IMG/VR virus record: IMGVR_UViG_3300009084_000071
Span: 1-24,391 of that record
DNA: 24,391 nt
Reading direction: 5' to 3' (one strand)
From: a virus
This document shows positions 1 to 7,056 of the stretch, piece after piece. The translations under genes were made by a program, and so were the position numbers. Within the stretch, counting starts at the first letter, position 1. Each line of letters opens with the position of its first letter. The notes beneath the pieces were generated by a model, which was not told the DNA's origin, searched no databases, and saw nothing but the letters and a program-made list of their open reading frames with translations.

Positions 1-117
1 AGCGACAAATTCAGCACCAACGAGGCTCACGATAGAGGCGCTGAAAAACTTAACCTGCTTCTTAGGGTTATTGATGAGCGTTTAGAGGCGATTGTTGAAA
101 CATATTTTGAAAATTAA
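1..117 (+). CDS. C-terminal end of an unrecognised protein (5' truncated)
   Basis: Frame 1 is open from the window edge to a TAA at 115-117 and gives 38 residues ending in VETYFEN. The piece is charged and probably helical (RGAEKLNLLLRVIDERLEAI). It is too short to assign a family. A strong hairpin with a T tract follows directly, which supports this being the real end of a gene and of a transcript. The start lies outside the window. I cannot say whether it belongs to the replication or the packaging region of the phage. Confidence 0.6.
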   Translation, partial: SDKFSTNEAHDRGAEKLNLLLRVIDERLEAIVETYFEN

Positions 118-147
118 GAAGTCCGTTGTTCACAAACAACGGATTTT
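118..147 (+). terminator. Rho-independent terminator
   Basis: A perfect 9-bp stem (TCCGTTGTT at 122-130 with AACAACGGA at 135-143) encloses a CACA loop. Outer G-T and A-T pairs lengthen the stem, and TTTT follows at 144-147. It starts one base after the upstream stop codon. It separates the upstream gene from the ParB-like gene, which therefore probably has its own promoter in the remaining 50 bases, though I could not identify one there. Confidence 0.8.
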
Positions 148-200
148 GCAAAACAAAATTAGTTTTCCACCGGCGACCAAAAAAATAACAATCTGATAAC

Positions 201-704
201 GTGCAAATAGAATACGTAAAAGCGAATAAGATAAAAATAAACCCGGACAATCCACGGGTTATAAAAGACGAGCGGTTTAAAAAACTCGTTCAATCGGTTA
301 GGGAGTTCCCTAAAATGCTGGAAATCCGTCCTATTGTGGTGGATGCCAATATGATGGTTTTGGGCGGCAACATGCGGCTAAGGGCTTGCATTGAAGCAGG
401 CATGAAGGAAATACCTGTTTTGCGCGCTGACACGCTTACGGATGAAGAACAAAGGCGGTTTATTATAGCCGATAACGTCGGGTTTGGGGACTGGGACTGG
501 GAACCGCTTAGTAATGATTGGGATTCGGAACAGTTGATTGATTGGGGTGTAAACGTATGGGATCAGCCATCCGGCATTTACGGAGATGATGGATTCGGCG
601 GCAAGCGCCCTGATTTTTCTTTAGATGATGCAATTGGGTCAATTAAGGACAACAGCGTAGCAGAATGTAAATGCCCTAAATGTGGTTTCCAATGGGCAAA
701 ATAG
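201..704 (+). CDS. ParB/sulfiredoxin-fold domain protein with a Cys-rich C-terminus
   Basis: The start is GTG and gives 167 residues. Residues 5-95 look like the ParB N-terminal (ParB/Srx) domain: a KIKINPDNPR opening, then PIVVD, then the GGNMRLRA box at 55-62, which corresponds to the family GGHRRxxA motif. Residues 95-120 (GDWDWEPL... LIDWGV) match the segment that follows this domain in phage ParB-methylase proteins, but no methyltransferase domain follows here. The C-terminus carries C156, C158 and C161 in a CPKCGFQW setting, half of a zinc ribbon. Phage ParB-like proteins include nucleases, NTPases and DNA-modification partners. The role here is unknown. The gene overlaps the radical SAM gene, so the two are probably co-translated. 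No Shine-Dalgarno sequence is seen. Confidence 0.8.
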   Translation: MQIEYVKANKIKINPDNPRVIKDERFKKLVQSVREFPKMLEIRPIVVDANMMVLGGNMRLRACIEAGMKEIPVLRADTLTDEEQRRFIIADNVGFGDWDWEPLSNDWDSEQLIDWGVNVWDQPSGIYGDDGFGGKRPDFSLDDAIGSIKDNSVAECKCPKCGFQWAK

Positions 705-2053
705 GCGTACTCATACTCGACAAACAGGTCAGATTCAGGCAGATTAGCAAGGGCACTGCATTCGATGATATTAAACATATCGGATTCAGGGCAATCATAG
801 ATGAATGTATAGAAGCCGGGCATGAGGTTGGGTATGTTTCGCCTGAAACAGCGCACACGGTCGATAAGGTCGTTTTTTCTTTAGTTTCATACTATGAAGC
901 GTATAACCTTATTTCCAATAAAACCAGGTTCAAAAAAGGAATAGAAAACAAGTTAATACTTGGCGGTGCAGGAATGAGCAACGCTATTCCTTTCCGGGAT
1001 ATGGCATACGCTGTTTGTTTCGGGCGAGGGGAAAACACCATTGCCGATATTATTGCAGGCAAACCAATAGAAAATGTTTGGTATAATAACGACAAAGATT
1101 TTACCGGAAAGTATGAAATAGGCCAGTTGAAAAGATGGATTGACACAAAAGGGATTCAGCATGGCGAAGGCCCAAAGGGATTATCTGGCTTTCAGGAATC
1201 GCACTTGGGGTGTAGGAAAAAGTGTTACTTTTGTCAATACACATGGAAAAACAAGTTTGTAAAAGACGATGCATTGATTGGGTATAAATCCGGTTTAAAC
1301 GATTGTGAGAATACAATTGCAGAAATTGATTGGGGCAGGGAAGGCGGAAAGCAGAACAATCATAACATTACGGCTATTGACGGGGCCACAGAAAGAGCAA
1401 GAAGGACAGTAAACCGGGCAAACATTACGAATCTTAAAATAATAGAAACGCTGCATAGGTTTTTCGAGCAAACCGCACACGAGGTTGCTACCCTTAAACT
1501 ATATTGTGTTGTCGGGTATCCCTGGGAGACGCAAAAGGACGTTGATTTCAAGGAGTTGCTCGACTTATTCGAGATCGTGGATAAGTCTCTTTCAGATAGC
1601 GAGCCGCGAAAACTTCATGTGTTTATCACATGCACCCACTTTGTCCCCATGCCTTTCACACCGATGCAAGGCGAACCGGTGAACGCTTTCAATGTTCGGG
1701 AATACCTGCACAAGCACAAACCGCAATACGTCGGCAGGAATATCGTAGCAAAGATAATGTCTCAAATATCATCTCCAGCAGCGGCTATGGAACAGGCCGT
1801 TTTCAATCGGAGCAAAATAGGAGACGATAAATACATGCTTTCCATAACCTCGCCTCTATACAATAAGTTGGGGTCAAACGAAAAGATTGGTTTTATCAAA
1901 AAGCATTTTCCAGAAAGGCTTTGGGGAAGAACGGATGATATAATCCACGATTATATCAAAGCGCCGTATGATTTGGAAAACGTAATTAAGGCTTATAGGC
2001 AGAATGTAGAAACGTTTTACGGGAACAACAAAACGAACTTAGATACGGTTTAG
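680..2053 (+). CDS. Radical SAM protein with cobalamin-binding-like N-terminal domain
   Basis: 457 residues from the ATG at 680; the internal ATG at 692 (MGKIGVLILD) is an equally good start and gives a neater first beta strand. C178, C182 and C185 form the canonical CX3CX2C motif that binds the 4Fe-4S cluster used to cleave S-adenosylmethionine. The N-terminal 130 residues look like the Rossmann domain of B12-binding radical SAM proteins (AGHEVGYVSP, then FGRGENTIADII, similar to the usual GEGE segment). The cobalamin-ligand motif DxHxxG is not visible, so cofactor binding is doubtful. The C-terminal FVPMPFTPMQ resembles the FVPKPxTPxQ segment of that class. The substrate is unknown. Its place between a ParB-like gene and terminase suggests modification of nucleic acid or a phage protein, but that is inference. 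Confidence 0.85.
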   Translation: MWFPMGKIGVLILDKQVRFRQISKGTAFDDIKHIGFRAIIDECIEAGHEVGYVSPETAHTVDKVVFSLVSYYEAYNLISNKTRFKKGIENKLILGGAGMSNAIPFRDMAYAVCFGRGENTIADIIAGKPIENVWYNNDKDFTGKYEIGQLKRWIDTKGIQHGEGPKGLSGFQESHLGCRKKCYFCQYTWKNKFVKDDALIGYKSGLNDCENTIAEIDWGREGGKQNNHNITAIDGATERARRTVNRANITNLKIIETLHRFFEQTAHEVATLKLYCVVGYPWETQKDVDFKELLDLFEIVDKSLSDSEPRKLHVFITCTHFVPMPFTPMQGEPVNAFNVREYLHKHKPQYVGRNIVAKIMSQISSPAAAMEQAVFNRSKIGDDKYMLSITSPLYNKLGSNEKIGFIKKHFPERLWGRTDDIIHDYIKAPYDLENVIKAYRQNVETFYGNNKTNLDTV

Positions 2054-2058
2054 ATACG

Positions 2059-2496
2059 ATGAGAAAGGTAAAGCAGGCACACGGCGGGACATTGACATTG
2101 GCAGAAAAAGGCGACGTGCTAAACCCAGCCGGGCCATCCCGTAAACTTACGTCAAAAATCATTGCTGACCTCAAAGAGGACGGCGTAGAGGTAATTACAC
2201 CGAACCAGGTCTCGGAGGCGATTTCAGTTTTGCTAAACCTGACAATGGATGACCTAAAGAAATTGGCCGAGGATAAGGACGTAGCGGTACTGATACGAAG
2301 GACAGCTCGAAGGTTGGCAATAGCATCGGATAAGGAGTGGGATAAGGTAATAAGCGACAACTTGGACAGGGCGCACGGCAAACCGGCACAGGCCGTTGAC
2401 GTAACAAGCAAGGGGCAAAGCATTAACCCGCTTTCGGAGTTAAGCCTGGAAAGGCAAGCCGAAATACTTCGACTAATGAGAAATGCTGACACATGA
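2059..2496 (+). CDS. Probable terminase small subunit (DUF5681-like)
   Basis: 145 residues, starting 5 bases after the radical SAM stop. The segment NPAGPSRKLTSKI near residue 22 and the later DRAHGKPAQAVDV segment resemble small phage proteins annotated as DUF5681 or small terminase. Those proteins recognise phage DNA and load the large subunit. The middle is charged and helical. The last 14 bases overlap the large terminase gene, the usual place for a small subunit. I see no certain helix-turn-helix, so the call rests mainly on position and on these two segments. Confidence 0.6.
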   Translation: MRKVKQAHGGTLTLAEKGDVLNPAGPSRKLTSKIIADLKEDGVEVITPNQVSEAISVLLNLTMDDLKKLAEDKDVAVLIRRTARRLAIASDKEWDKVISDNLDRAHGKPAQAVDVTSKGQSINPLSELSLERQAEILRLMRNADT

Positions 2497-3898
2497 AGAT
2501 GTGATACAGATGAAATGCAACTGCTTTAAGGCGGGCATTTTTGATGTTCTGGATTTGCTCCCTAAGCAGGAAGAGGCCATGAAGATTTTAACAAATCATT
2601 CGGTTTCTGAACTACTTTACGGAGGTGCGAAGGGCGGGGCAAAAAGTTGGCTTGGTTGTGAGTGGTTGCTTTGGTCTTGTCTTTCTTACCCCGAAACGAG
2701 ATGGTACGTAGGCAGACACTTTTTAAAACAGATCAGGGAATCCACGTTGGTGACGTTTAGGAAAGTCTGCAAAAAGCATCACATTCCAGTTTCGTTTTTT
2801 CACATCAACGAGAACGAAGTGACGATAAAATTTAGTAATGGATCGTTTATTGGGGGGATAGAATTACGGCACAAGCCAAGCGACGCGGAATATGACGGAT
2901 TTGGCTCGACTGAATACACCGGAGGTTGGATTGAGGAAGGCGGGGGGGTTGCTTATAAGGCTTACGAAATCGGCAGGATGAGTATAGGCCGGCACCTAAA
3001 TAAGGAATATGGGATTTACGGGAAGTTGTTTATTACGGCGAACCCTGCCAGAAATTGGATGTATAGCATTTTTTACCGGCCTTGGAGTTTGGGGAATCTT
3101 CTTCCAGGAAGGGTGTTCATCCAGGCCTTTGTAACGGATAACACAAAAGTTGACGCCGGGTACAAAGAGCGGCTGGAGGGCTTAACAGGATCGGCCAGGG
3201 AACGGCTACTTTTGGGGAATTGGGATTACGAAGACGACCCATTAGCGTTGATAGAATATGATGCCATTGTCGATTTGTTTACAAATGACTACCTTCGTAC
3301 CGACGAAACGAAAAAAAGGTTAGTGATAGATGCGGCGATGTACGGATCAGACCTTTTTAGGATGGGCGTTTTTTACGGGGATGTTTTGGTGGATCACACA
3401 TGGATGCCGAAAAGCGGTGGGAAAGAAATAATCACAAAAGCGAAAGGATTACAGGCAAAGCACGGCATAAGAGCGTCAAATATACTTTATGACGCGGATG
3501 GTGTAGGCGCTTTCATCGGAAACAAGGGGGGGTTCATTCCCGGGGCGGTTGCCTTTCACGGCAACGCATCCCCGTTGAAAAGAAAGTACGATAAAGTTAC
3601 AGATTATGCTAATTTAAAGGCTCAATGTGGGTATGCCTTAGCAAGCGATCTGAACGAGGGTAAAATGTGGGCCAGGGCGGTAACGGACGAGAAAGACAGG
3701 GAGATGCTTTCAGAGGAGTTAGCCCAAATTAAGAGGGGTAAAGTTGACACGGATGAAAAGTTAACCCTGATGAAAAAAGAACTTATTGTCGAGGCGTTAG
3801 GGAGAAGCCCGGATTTTTCGGATTTATTTTTGATGTCGAGGTATTTTAAAATACTTGAATCGTTAAAAAGGCCTGCTCACGAAAGGCCACTTCATTGA
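2483..3898 (+). CDS. terL: Terminase large subunit (packaging ATPase-nuclease)
   Basis: 471 residues, a normal length for TerL. The N-terminal ATPase has a Walker A-type loop GGAKGGAKS at residues 47-55, a Walker B-type strand ending in the acidic pair E151-E152 (GGWIEE), and a coupling motif TAN at 185-187. The C-terminal RNase H-like nuclease shows acidic residues at D283 (VIDAA), D337 (ILYDADG) and D444 or D447 (SPDFSD). It powers DNA translocation into the prohead and cuts concatemers, working with the small subunit and the portal. The portal gene is unusually far away, at 19304. The gene overlaps the small-subunit gene by 14 bases and the next gene by up to 4. Confidence 0.95.
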   Translation: MLTHEDVIQMKCNCFKAGIFDVLDLLPKQEEAMKILTNHSVSELLYGGAKGGAKSWLGCEWLLWSCLSYPETRWYVGRHFLKQIRESTLVTFRKVCKKHHIPVSFFHINENEVTIKFSNGSFIGGIELRHKPSDAEYDGFGSTEYTGGWIEEGGGVAYKAYEIGRMSIGRHLNKEYGIYGKLFITANPARNWMYSIFYRPWSLGNLLPGRVFIQAFVTDNTKVDAGYKERLEGLTGSARERLLLGNWDYEDDPLALIEYDAIVDLFTNDYLRTDETKKRLVIDAAMYGSDLFRMGVFYGDVLVDHTWMPKSGGKEIITKAKGLQAKHGIRASNILYDADGVGAFIGNKGGFIPGAVAFHGNASPLKRKYDKVTDYANLKAQCGYALASDLNEGKMWARAVTDEKDREMLSEELAQIKRGKVDTDEKLTLMKKELIVEALGRSPDFSDLFLMSRYFKILESLKRPAHERPLH

Positions 3899-4098
3899 AT
3901 GATATGAACGAAAATAAGAGTTTTTCGATTAAAATATCTGACATTAAATTTATTGAGATGATCGACGGCATTGTTACCGGAATCAAGATGAAACGAAAGG
4001 GAACCTATAACGGAAAACGGTACGAACGAGCGCCTGTTCTTCACTCAATCACAACTGAAACTCCCGCCATTGAGCAGGATATAAAAACAATCGAATGA
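3895..4098 (+). CDS. Small hypothetical protein downstream of terminase
   Basis: 67 residues from a TTG that overlaps the terminase stop (TTGA), or 64 from the ATG at 3904. I do not recognise it. It begins hydrophilic (NENKSFSIKISDIKF) and has a basic middle (KMKRKGTYNGKRYERAP). No membrane segment or Cys is present. It overlaps the next gene by an ATGA, so it lies in a translationally coupled chain. Coding is supported by the tight overlaps on both sides rather than by homology. Confidence 0.6.
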   Translation: MNDMNENKSFSIKISDIKFIEMIDGIVTGIKMKRKGTYNGKRYERAPVLHSITTETPAIEQDIKTIE

Positions 4099-4619
4099 CG
4101 ATACTTGAACAAACGTTAGCTCTTTACGAACGGCTACAAAAAGAAAAAAACCCTTCGCATACCGCTACCAGGTCAATGGAGGGGTACATTACTCAGCATT
4201 TTGGCCGAGAAGGTATGCTGGCAGTTGCGAAACTTAAATCGGTTCGGCCGGCAACCGTAAACAAGGGTGAACCCAGGGAGATGCGCGAATTCAAACCAAC
4301 TGTGGGAAAGCAAGCGGCTTCGCTTACGCCGGTATCAGCGAAGCCCCGCAAGGAGTTCAAGCCGGTATCCAGTCCGTCAGAGCCCAAAGAATTATCCAGC
4401 CCGGAGGTAAAAAAAGATGTTGTGGTAAGTAATCCAGTTGTGGCAAATACTAACCCAGTAAACAAGGCATTCCTTTTGGAAAAGCCTTCTACGTCTGATA
4501 TTATGGGGAAATACTCCCCCGAGCAAATCAAAGCGTTCTTCGACGCCGAAGGAATTACATATTCCGCTGAAAAGTCACACCGGCAACTCGCAGGACAACT
4601 GGTAAGGCTGAATGATTGA
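4095..4619 (+). CDS. Hypothetical protein with C-terminal HeH/LEM-like domain
   Basis: 174 residues, with an ATGA overlap with the previous gene. The N-terminal 45 residues are helical. A long Pro/Ser/Lys-rich linker follows (about residues 55-125) and contains two EFKP repeats, probably disordered. The last 40 residues (SDIMGKYSPEQIKAFFDAEG and onward) look like a HeH/LEM or SAP-like two-helix domain (a helix, AEGITYS, then a second helix). Such domains bind DNA or proteins and occur in small phage proteins of head and packaging regions. The role is unknown; a packaging or assembly accessory fits its position. The 3' end overlaps the next gene by 8 bases. Confidence 0.65.
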   Translation: MTILEQTLALYERLQKEKNPSHTATRSMEGYITQHFGREGMLAVAKLKSVRPATVNKGEPREMREFKPTVGKQAASLTPVSAKPRKEFKPVSSPSEPKELSSPEVKKDVVVSNPVVANTNPVNKAFLLEKPSTSDIMGKYSPEQIKAFFDAEGITYSAEKSHRQLAGQLVRLND

Positions 4620-5559
4620 AATAATCTTAAAATCAAATAAGGGGTTTTCAAGGACGATACAAGCGCCGTCTTCCCTTTCGGAACTGCCACTTCCGAGGTA
4701 TGTTGATTTTTTGGTAGAACAGCGAAAGATTGGATATGATGTGAACAACGTAGAAATCATGGCTAAGGCCGTCGAGGCGTTCTACAAAATCCCGATGGAT
4801 GAGATACTATCCCAAACATCGGGAAATCTGTACGGAAAAGATATTAAGGGGTTGGAGGGATCATTAAGGGGCTTATATTCTTATGCTTCTAAAATGGTTG
4901 CCGATGGATTAGGAAGGATACCCAACGAGACAGACAGTTTTCAATACAAAGGTGAGACTTATGTAATGCCGGTGATTTTAAAACAGGCATTAGCTGGTGA
5001 ACTTATCTTGCCAGACGTTCAGACGATTGAAGCCATTGAGGCAGCGGAAATTCAGAGGCACACGAGCCAGCAGATCGAAGCAGTCGGGGACCCGGTCGGA
5101 AGTTTAAAAAGGAAAATAATGGAGTTGGTCACGGAGCATGCCGAAACACACGGGGCCGATCCTGGATTAGTGAAAGAAGCAAATCAGATTATTGAGGCGG
5201 AAACCGAAAAATTAGGCGACTCGGATGGTACACTAAGGTGTACAGAGTTTTTGAAAATGTGCGCGATAATGTACAAGAAAGAGGGGGAACACTTACCGGT
5301 TAACGACGGCGATAGGGAAAAATGGATCAACGACAGGGCGATACACTTTTGGGAATTAGATGCCCAAACCTGCCTGAATGTGTCTTTTTTTTTTCGGAGT
5401 ATTTCGCCGCGCTTAGAAGGCACAAAAGATATGTTTGGTTTTTTGAGGGAAGAAAGTTCGAAAGTTCTGGCGGAGATATTAAGTCTGAAATGGCTGCTTT
5501 CGATAGAGCGCAGGCTCACAACGAAAAGGTCTTTAGTCGAGTTGGGTGGAGAGGGTTAA
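4612..5559 (+). CDS. Candidate tail assembly chaperone, zero-frame product
   Basis: 315 residues in the zero frame. The segment FLKMCAIMYKKEGEHLPVND followed by RAIHFWELDAQTCLNVSFFF resembles proteins upstream of tape-measure genes in Bacteroidota phages. A run of ten T lies at codons 258-261. After it, the zero frame adds 54 residues ending in LVELGGEG, while the -1 frame stays open for 95 codons and looks more natural. In many siphophages the chaperone is made in two forms by such a shift, and both help assemble the tube around the tape measure. Here four genes separate it from the tape measure, which is not the classic spacing. The chaperone role is inferred; that the gene codes for protein is clear. 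Confidence 0.7.
   Translation: MIEIILKSNKGFSRTIQAPSSLSELPLPRYVDFLVEQRKIGYDVNNVEIMAKAVEAFYKIPMDEILSQTSGNLYGKDIKGLEGSLRGLYSYASKMVADGLGRIPNETDSFQYKGETYVMPVILKQALAGELILPDVQTIEAIEAAEIQRHTSQQIEAVGDPVGSLKRKIMELVTEHAETHGADPGLVKEANQIIEAETEKLGDSDGTLRCTEFLKMCAIMYKKEGEHLPVNDGDREKWINDRAIHFWELDAQTCLNVSFFFRSISPRLEGTKDMFGFLREESSKVLAEILSLKWLLSIERRLTTKRSLVELGGEG
5385..5394 (+). promoter_or_regulatory. Ten-T slippery run, candidate -1 frameshift or slippage site
   Basis: Ten T at 5385-5394 follow GTG TC in the zero frame, read as TCT TTT TTT TTT CGG. Any -1 move inside the run keeps Phe-Phe pairing and leads into the open frame that continues as SEYFAALRRHKRYVW. Either ribosomal -1 shifting or RNA polymerase slippage could use it. 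An eleventh T in the true genome would join the two frames as one gene, so a miscounted homopolymer is a real alternative. I saw no strong stimulatory hairpin just downstream. Confidence 0.65.
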
Positions 5560-5681
5560 TCCTTCTTTTGATGGAAAAAAAATGGTTCAACAGCCCTAAT
5601 ATGTCGCCTTACGAAAGTGCATGCAGGGCTAATTTTGAAACCGTTGTATCTTTGATAAGTGTTGAAAACGCAAGTGCATGA
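5394..5681 (+). CDS. -1 frame extension of the candidate chaperone
   Basis: The -1 frame runs from the T run to a TGA at 5679-5681 and adds 95 residues. With the 261 zero-frame codons it would give a protein of about 356 residues. The frame contains FSRVGWRGLILLLMEKKWFN, MSPYESACRANFETVVSLIS and VENASA. It reads as a folded, conserved-looking domain and extends past the zero-frame stop into otherwise empty sequence before the next gene at 5685. An independent start at 5322 is possible, but its first 24 codons only shadow the zero frame. The extension is therefore best read as the C-terminus of a fusion product. Confidence 0.65.
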   Translation, partial: SEYFAALRRHKRYVWFFEGRKFESSGGDIKSEMAAFDRAQAHNEKVFSRVGWRGLILLLMEKKWFNSPNMSPYESACRANFETVVSLISVENASA

Positions 5682-5684
5682 TAA

Positions 5685-6434
5685 ATGACTGACCTGACGC
5701 TCAAAGACTTCTTCCAAATAGGGAAGAACGCCGCGCAACTTTATCCGCAAAGCACCCCATGCCTGCAGCCGCAGGCTTTTCGCGTTTTGCAGCGCCAACG
5801 AGGCACAGAGGTCGGGGAAGACAATTTAGGTGCCGTTCCAACCGATAAAGACAATCCATTTTTTTGGTCAAGAAGGTGGCACAATGCCAAGTACAATCCG
5901 AATTCAATTTCCTTTGAATGGCCTATCCTTACAATGTTTGAGGCGTACAGCGAATCGAAGGATTCCCCGATGGGCGACATTTTCAGGAGGTGTTACCGGG
6001 TTCAATTGTCGGTTTTAGACAAGTACAAAGAAGAATGCACCACGATAAAACATAGGGGCTGCGAAGCAAGAACGGTCAATCAGATTTACATTGACACCGA
6101 AAAAATACTGGACGGTGTTTTGAAATACTTCGGCAAAACGGTTATCGCAACGACGGATGACTGTTCAACTCCAAAGGTTTACTATCTGCCCTGGCTGATT
6201 GTCCAACGAGAAAACGCGGGGCTGAACTTTGATGTTTTATTTGAATTGCAGGACAAGTTAAACGCCCAAAACCCAACTGTAAGATTTGGGCGTGTGGAAA
6301 GACCTACTCAGCAGATTTACGGCACGGAAGTGTTCTTGAATTTTTGCACCACGAATTGCGAATCAATCGAATATAACTTAGACATTCCCGACTTCGGTAC
6401 AGTAGCCTTTGAAGCGGGATGTTCAAACTGTTGA
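5685..6434 (+). CDS. Unrecognised tail-region protein
   Basis: 249 residues with an ATG start shortly after the chaperone extension. I do not recognise the family. It is Trp/Tyr-rich in the middle (DNPFFWSRRWHNAKYN) and ends with a Cys-rich tail (NFCTTNCES and AGCSNC). No signal peptide or membrane segment is visible. Its place between chaperone and tape measure is where siphophages often carry tail terminator or head-completion proteins, but nothing in the sequence proves that. The next gene starts inside its last 16 bases. Confidence 0.7.
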   Translation: MTDLTLKDFFQIGKNAAQLYPQSTPCLQPQAFRVLQRQRGTEVGEDNLGAVPTDKDNPFFWSRRWHNAKYNPNSISFEWPILTMFEAYSESKDSPMGDIFRRCYRVQLSVLDKYKEECTTIKHRGCEARTVNQIYIDTEKILDGVLKYFGKTVIATTDDCSTPKVYYLPWLIVQRENAGLNFDVLFELQDKLNAQNPTVRFGRVERPTQQIYGTEVFLNFCTTNCESIEYNLDIPDFGTVAFEAGCSNC

Positions 6435-6739
6435 AAATGATTAAGAATCTTTTTAAAAGAGACGGCTATAAAAAGAACATCGTTGCCGATGCAAGGGCAC
6501 GGGTTGCCCAAACGGCCATGAAACAAATCATAAGCGACATGCTCGCCGAAGAGAACGCGATATTTGAACGGGCATGCCGGGAAAACGCCGAACCTCCGTT
6601 AACTGAAATCAGCATAGAGATTTTGGAACTGAATGAAATTGTAATGTGCCAATTTTCCAATGATGACGGTTCAAGAAAATGGTTGGAGCAAAGAGGTACG
6701 ATAATTTCACCTGTTGTTGTGCAAAAATTTAAGATATGA
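6419..6739 (+). CDS. Small hypothetical protein, tail region
   Basis: 106 residues from the ATG at 6419; a second ATG at 6437 would remove six residues. It starts with an amphipathic basic helix (FKLLKMIKNLFKR), then a charged helical stretch with an acidic Glu-rich centre, and ends in a beta-like segment (GTIISPVVVQKFKI). No known motif is seen. It overlaps genes on both sides (16 bases upstream, 4 bases downstream), so it belongs to the same coupled chain. Function unknown. Confidence 0.6.
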   Translation: MFKLLKMIKNLFKRDGYKKNIVADARARVAQTAMKQIISDMLAEENAIFERACRENAEPPLTEISIEILELNEIVMCQFSNDDGSRKWLEQRGTIISPVVVQKFKI

Positions 6740-7056
6740 AATTATCGTACGTATGCCTTTTTTTCCTTTGTTCATGTTCAAGAGAGTTATACTTCGTTGA
6801 TCCTAAAATGAAGGTCAATGTCGTAGAAACAGTAAATAAAAATGTTACAGACTCTACATGTGTGAAACTGTATGATTATATTTTAGTTGGAGGCGAAAAA
6901 GTGCCCGTTGAGGTTAAACTTTATGGGGTAATAACCAACAAAGAGCAAATAAAGAGAGAACAGGAGGCAGATAGAAAATACTCAATAATGATAGGAGTGT
7001 GGAGCGGAATTGTCGCGCTAATTGCAGGGCTAACTGTTCACGGATCAACGCATTGA
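6736..7056 (+). CDS. Small lipoprotein with C-terminal membrane segment; candidate unimolecular spanin
   Basis: 106 residues, overlapping the previous gene by 4 bases (ATGA). The N-terminus (MKLSYVCLFFLCSC) is a signal peptide with a plausible lipobox L-C-S-C and lipidation at C14. The centre (residues 20-80) is beta-rich and then charged. Residues 82-102 (YSIMIGVWSGIVALIAGLTV) form one membrane helix. Lipoprotein signal plus C-terminal anchor within about 110 residues is the architecture of unimolecular spanins such as phage T1 gp11, which join outer and inner membranes and fuse them at lysis. The position inside the tail module is odd, and no holin or endolysin is nearby. An envelope-anchored lipoprotein of another role is possible. 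Confidence 0.7.
   Translation: MKLSYVCLFFLCSCSRELYFVDPKMKVNVVETVNKNVTDSTCVKLYDYILVGGEKVPVEVKLYGVITNKEQIKREQEADRKYSIMIGVWSGIVALIAGLTVHGSTH

Noticed and set aside
160-167. TAGTTTTC before the ParB-like gene as a promoter
   Set aside because: It lacks the final G, and the nearest upstream TTTG is only 11 bases away instead of about 19.
1986-2492. Antisense open frame of 168 codons
   Set aside because: It covers the small terminase gene exactly, and the + strand frame has the overlaps and family-like segments.
5322-5393. Independent start of the -1 frame chaperone piece at 5322
   Set aside because: The first 24 codons overlap a well-formed zero-frame domain and show no family features; fusion through the T run is simpler.
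5647-5654. TATCTTTG, a second match to the Bacteroidota -7 element, upstream of 5685
   Set aside because: It lies inside the -1 frame coding extension; several such matches are expected by chance in 24 kb.
6999-7052. N-terminal extension of the gp10-like protein from GTG 6999
   Set aside because: Its 18 residues (RNCRANCRANC...) are the shadow of the spanin candidate's membrane helix, and the TTG at 7053 overlaps the previous stop neatly.
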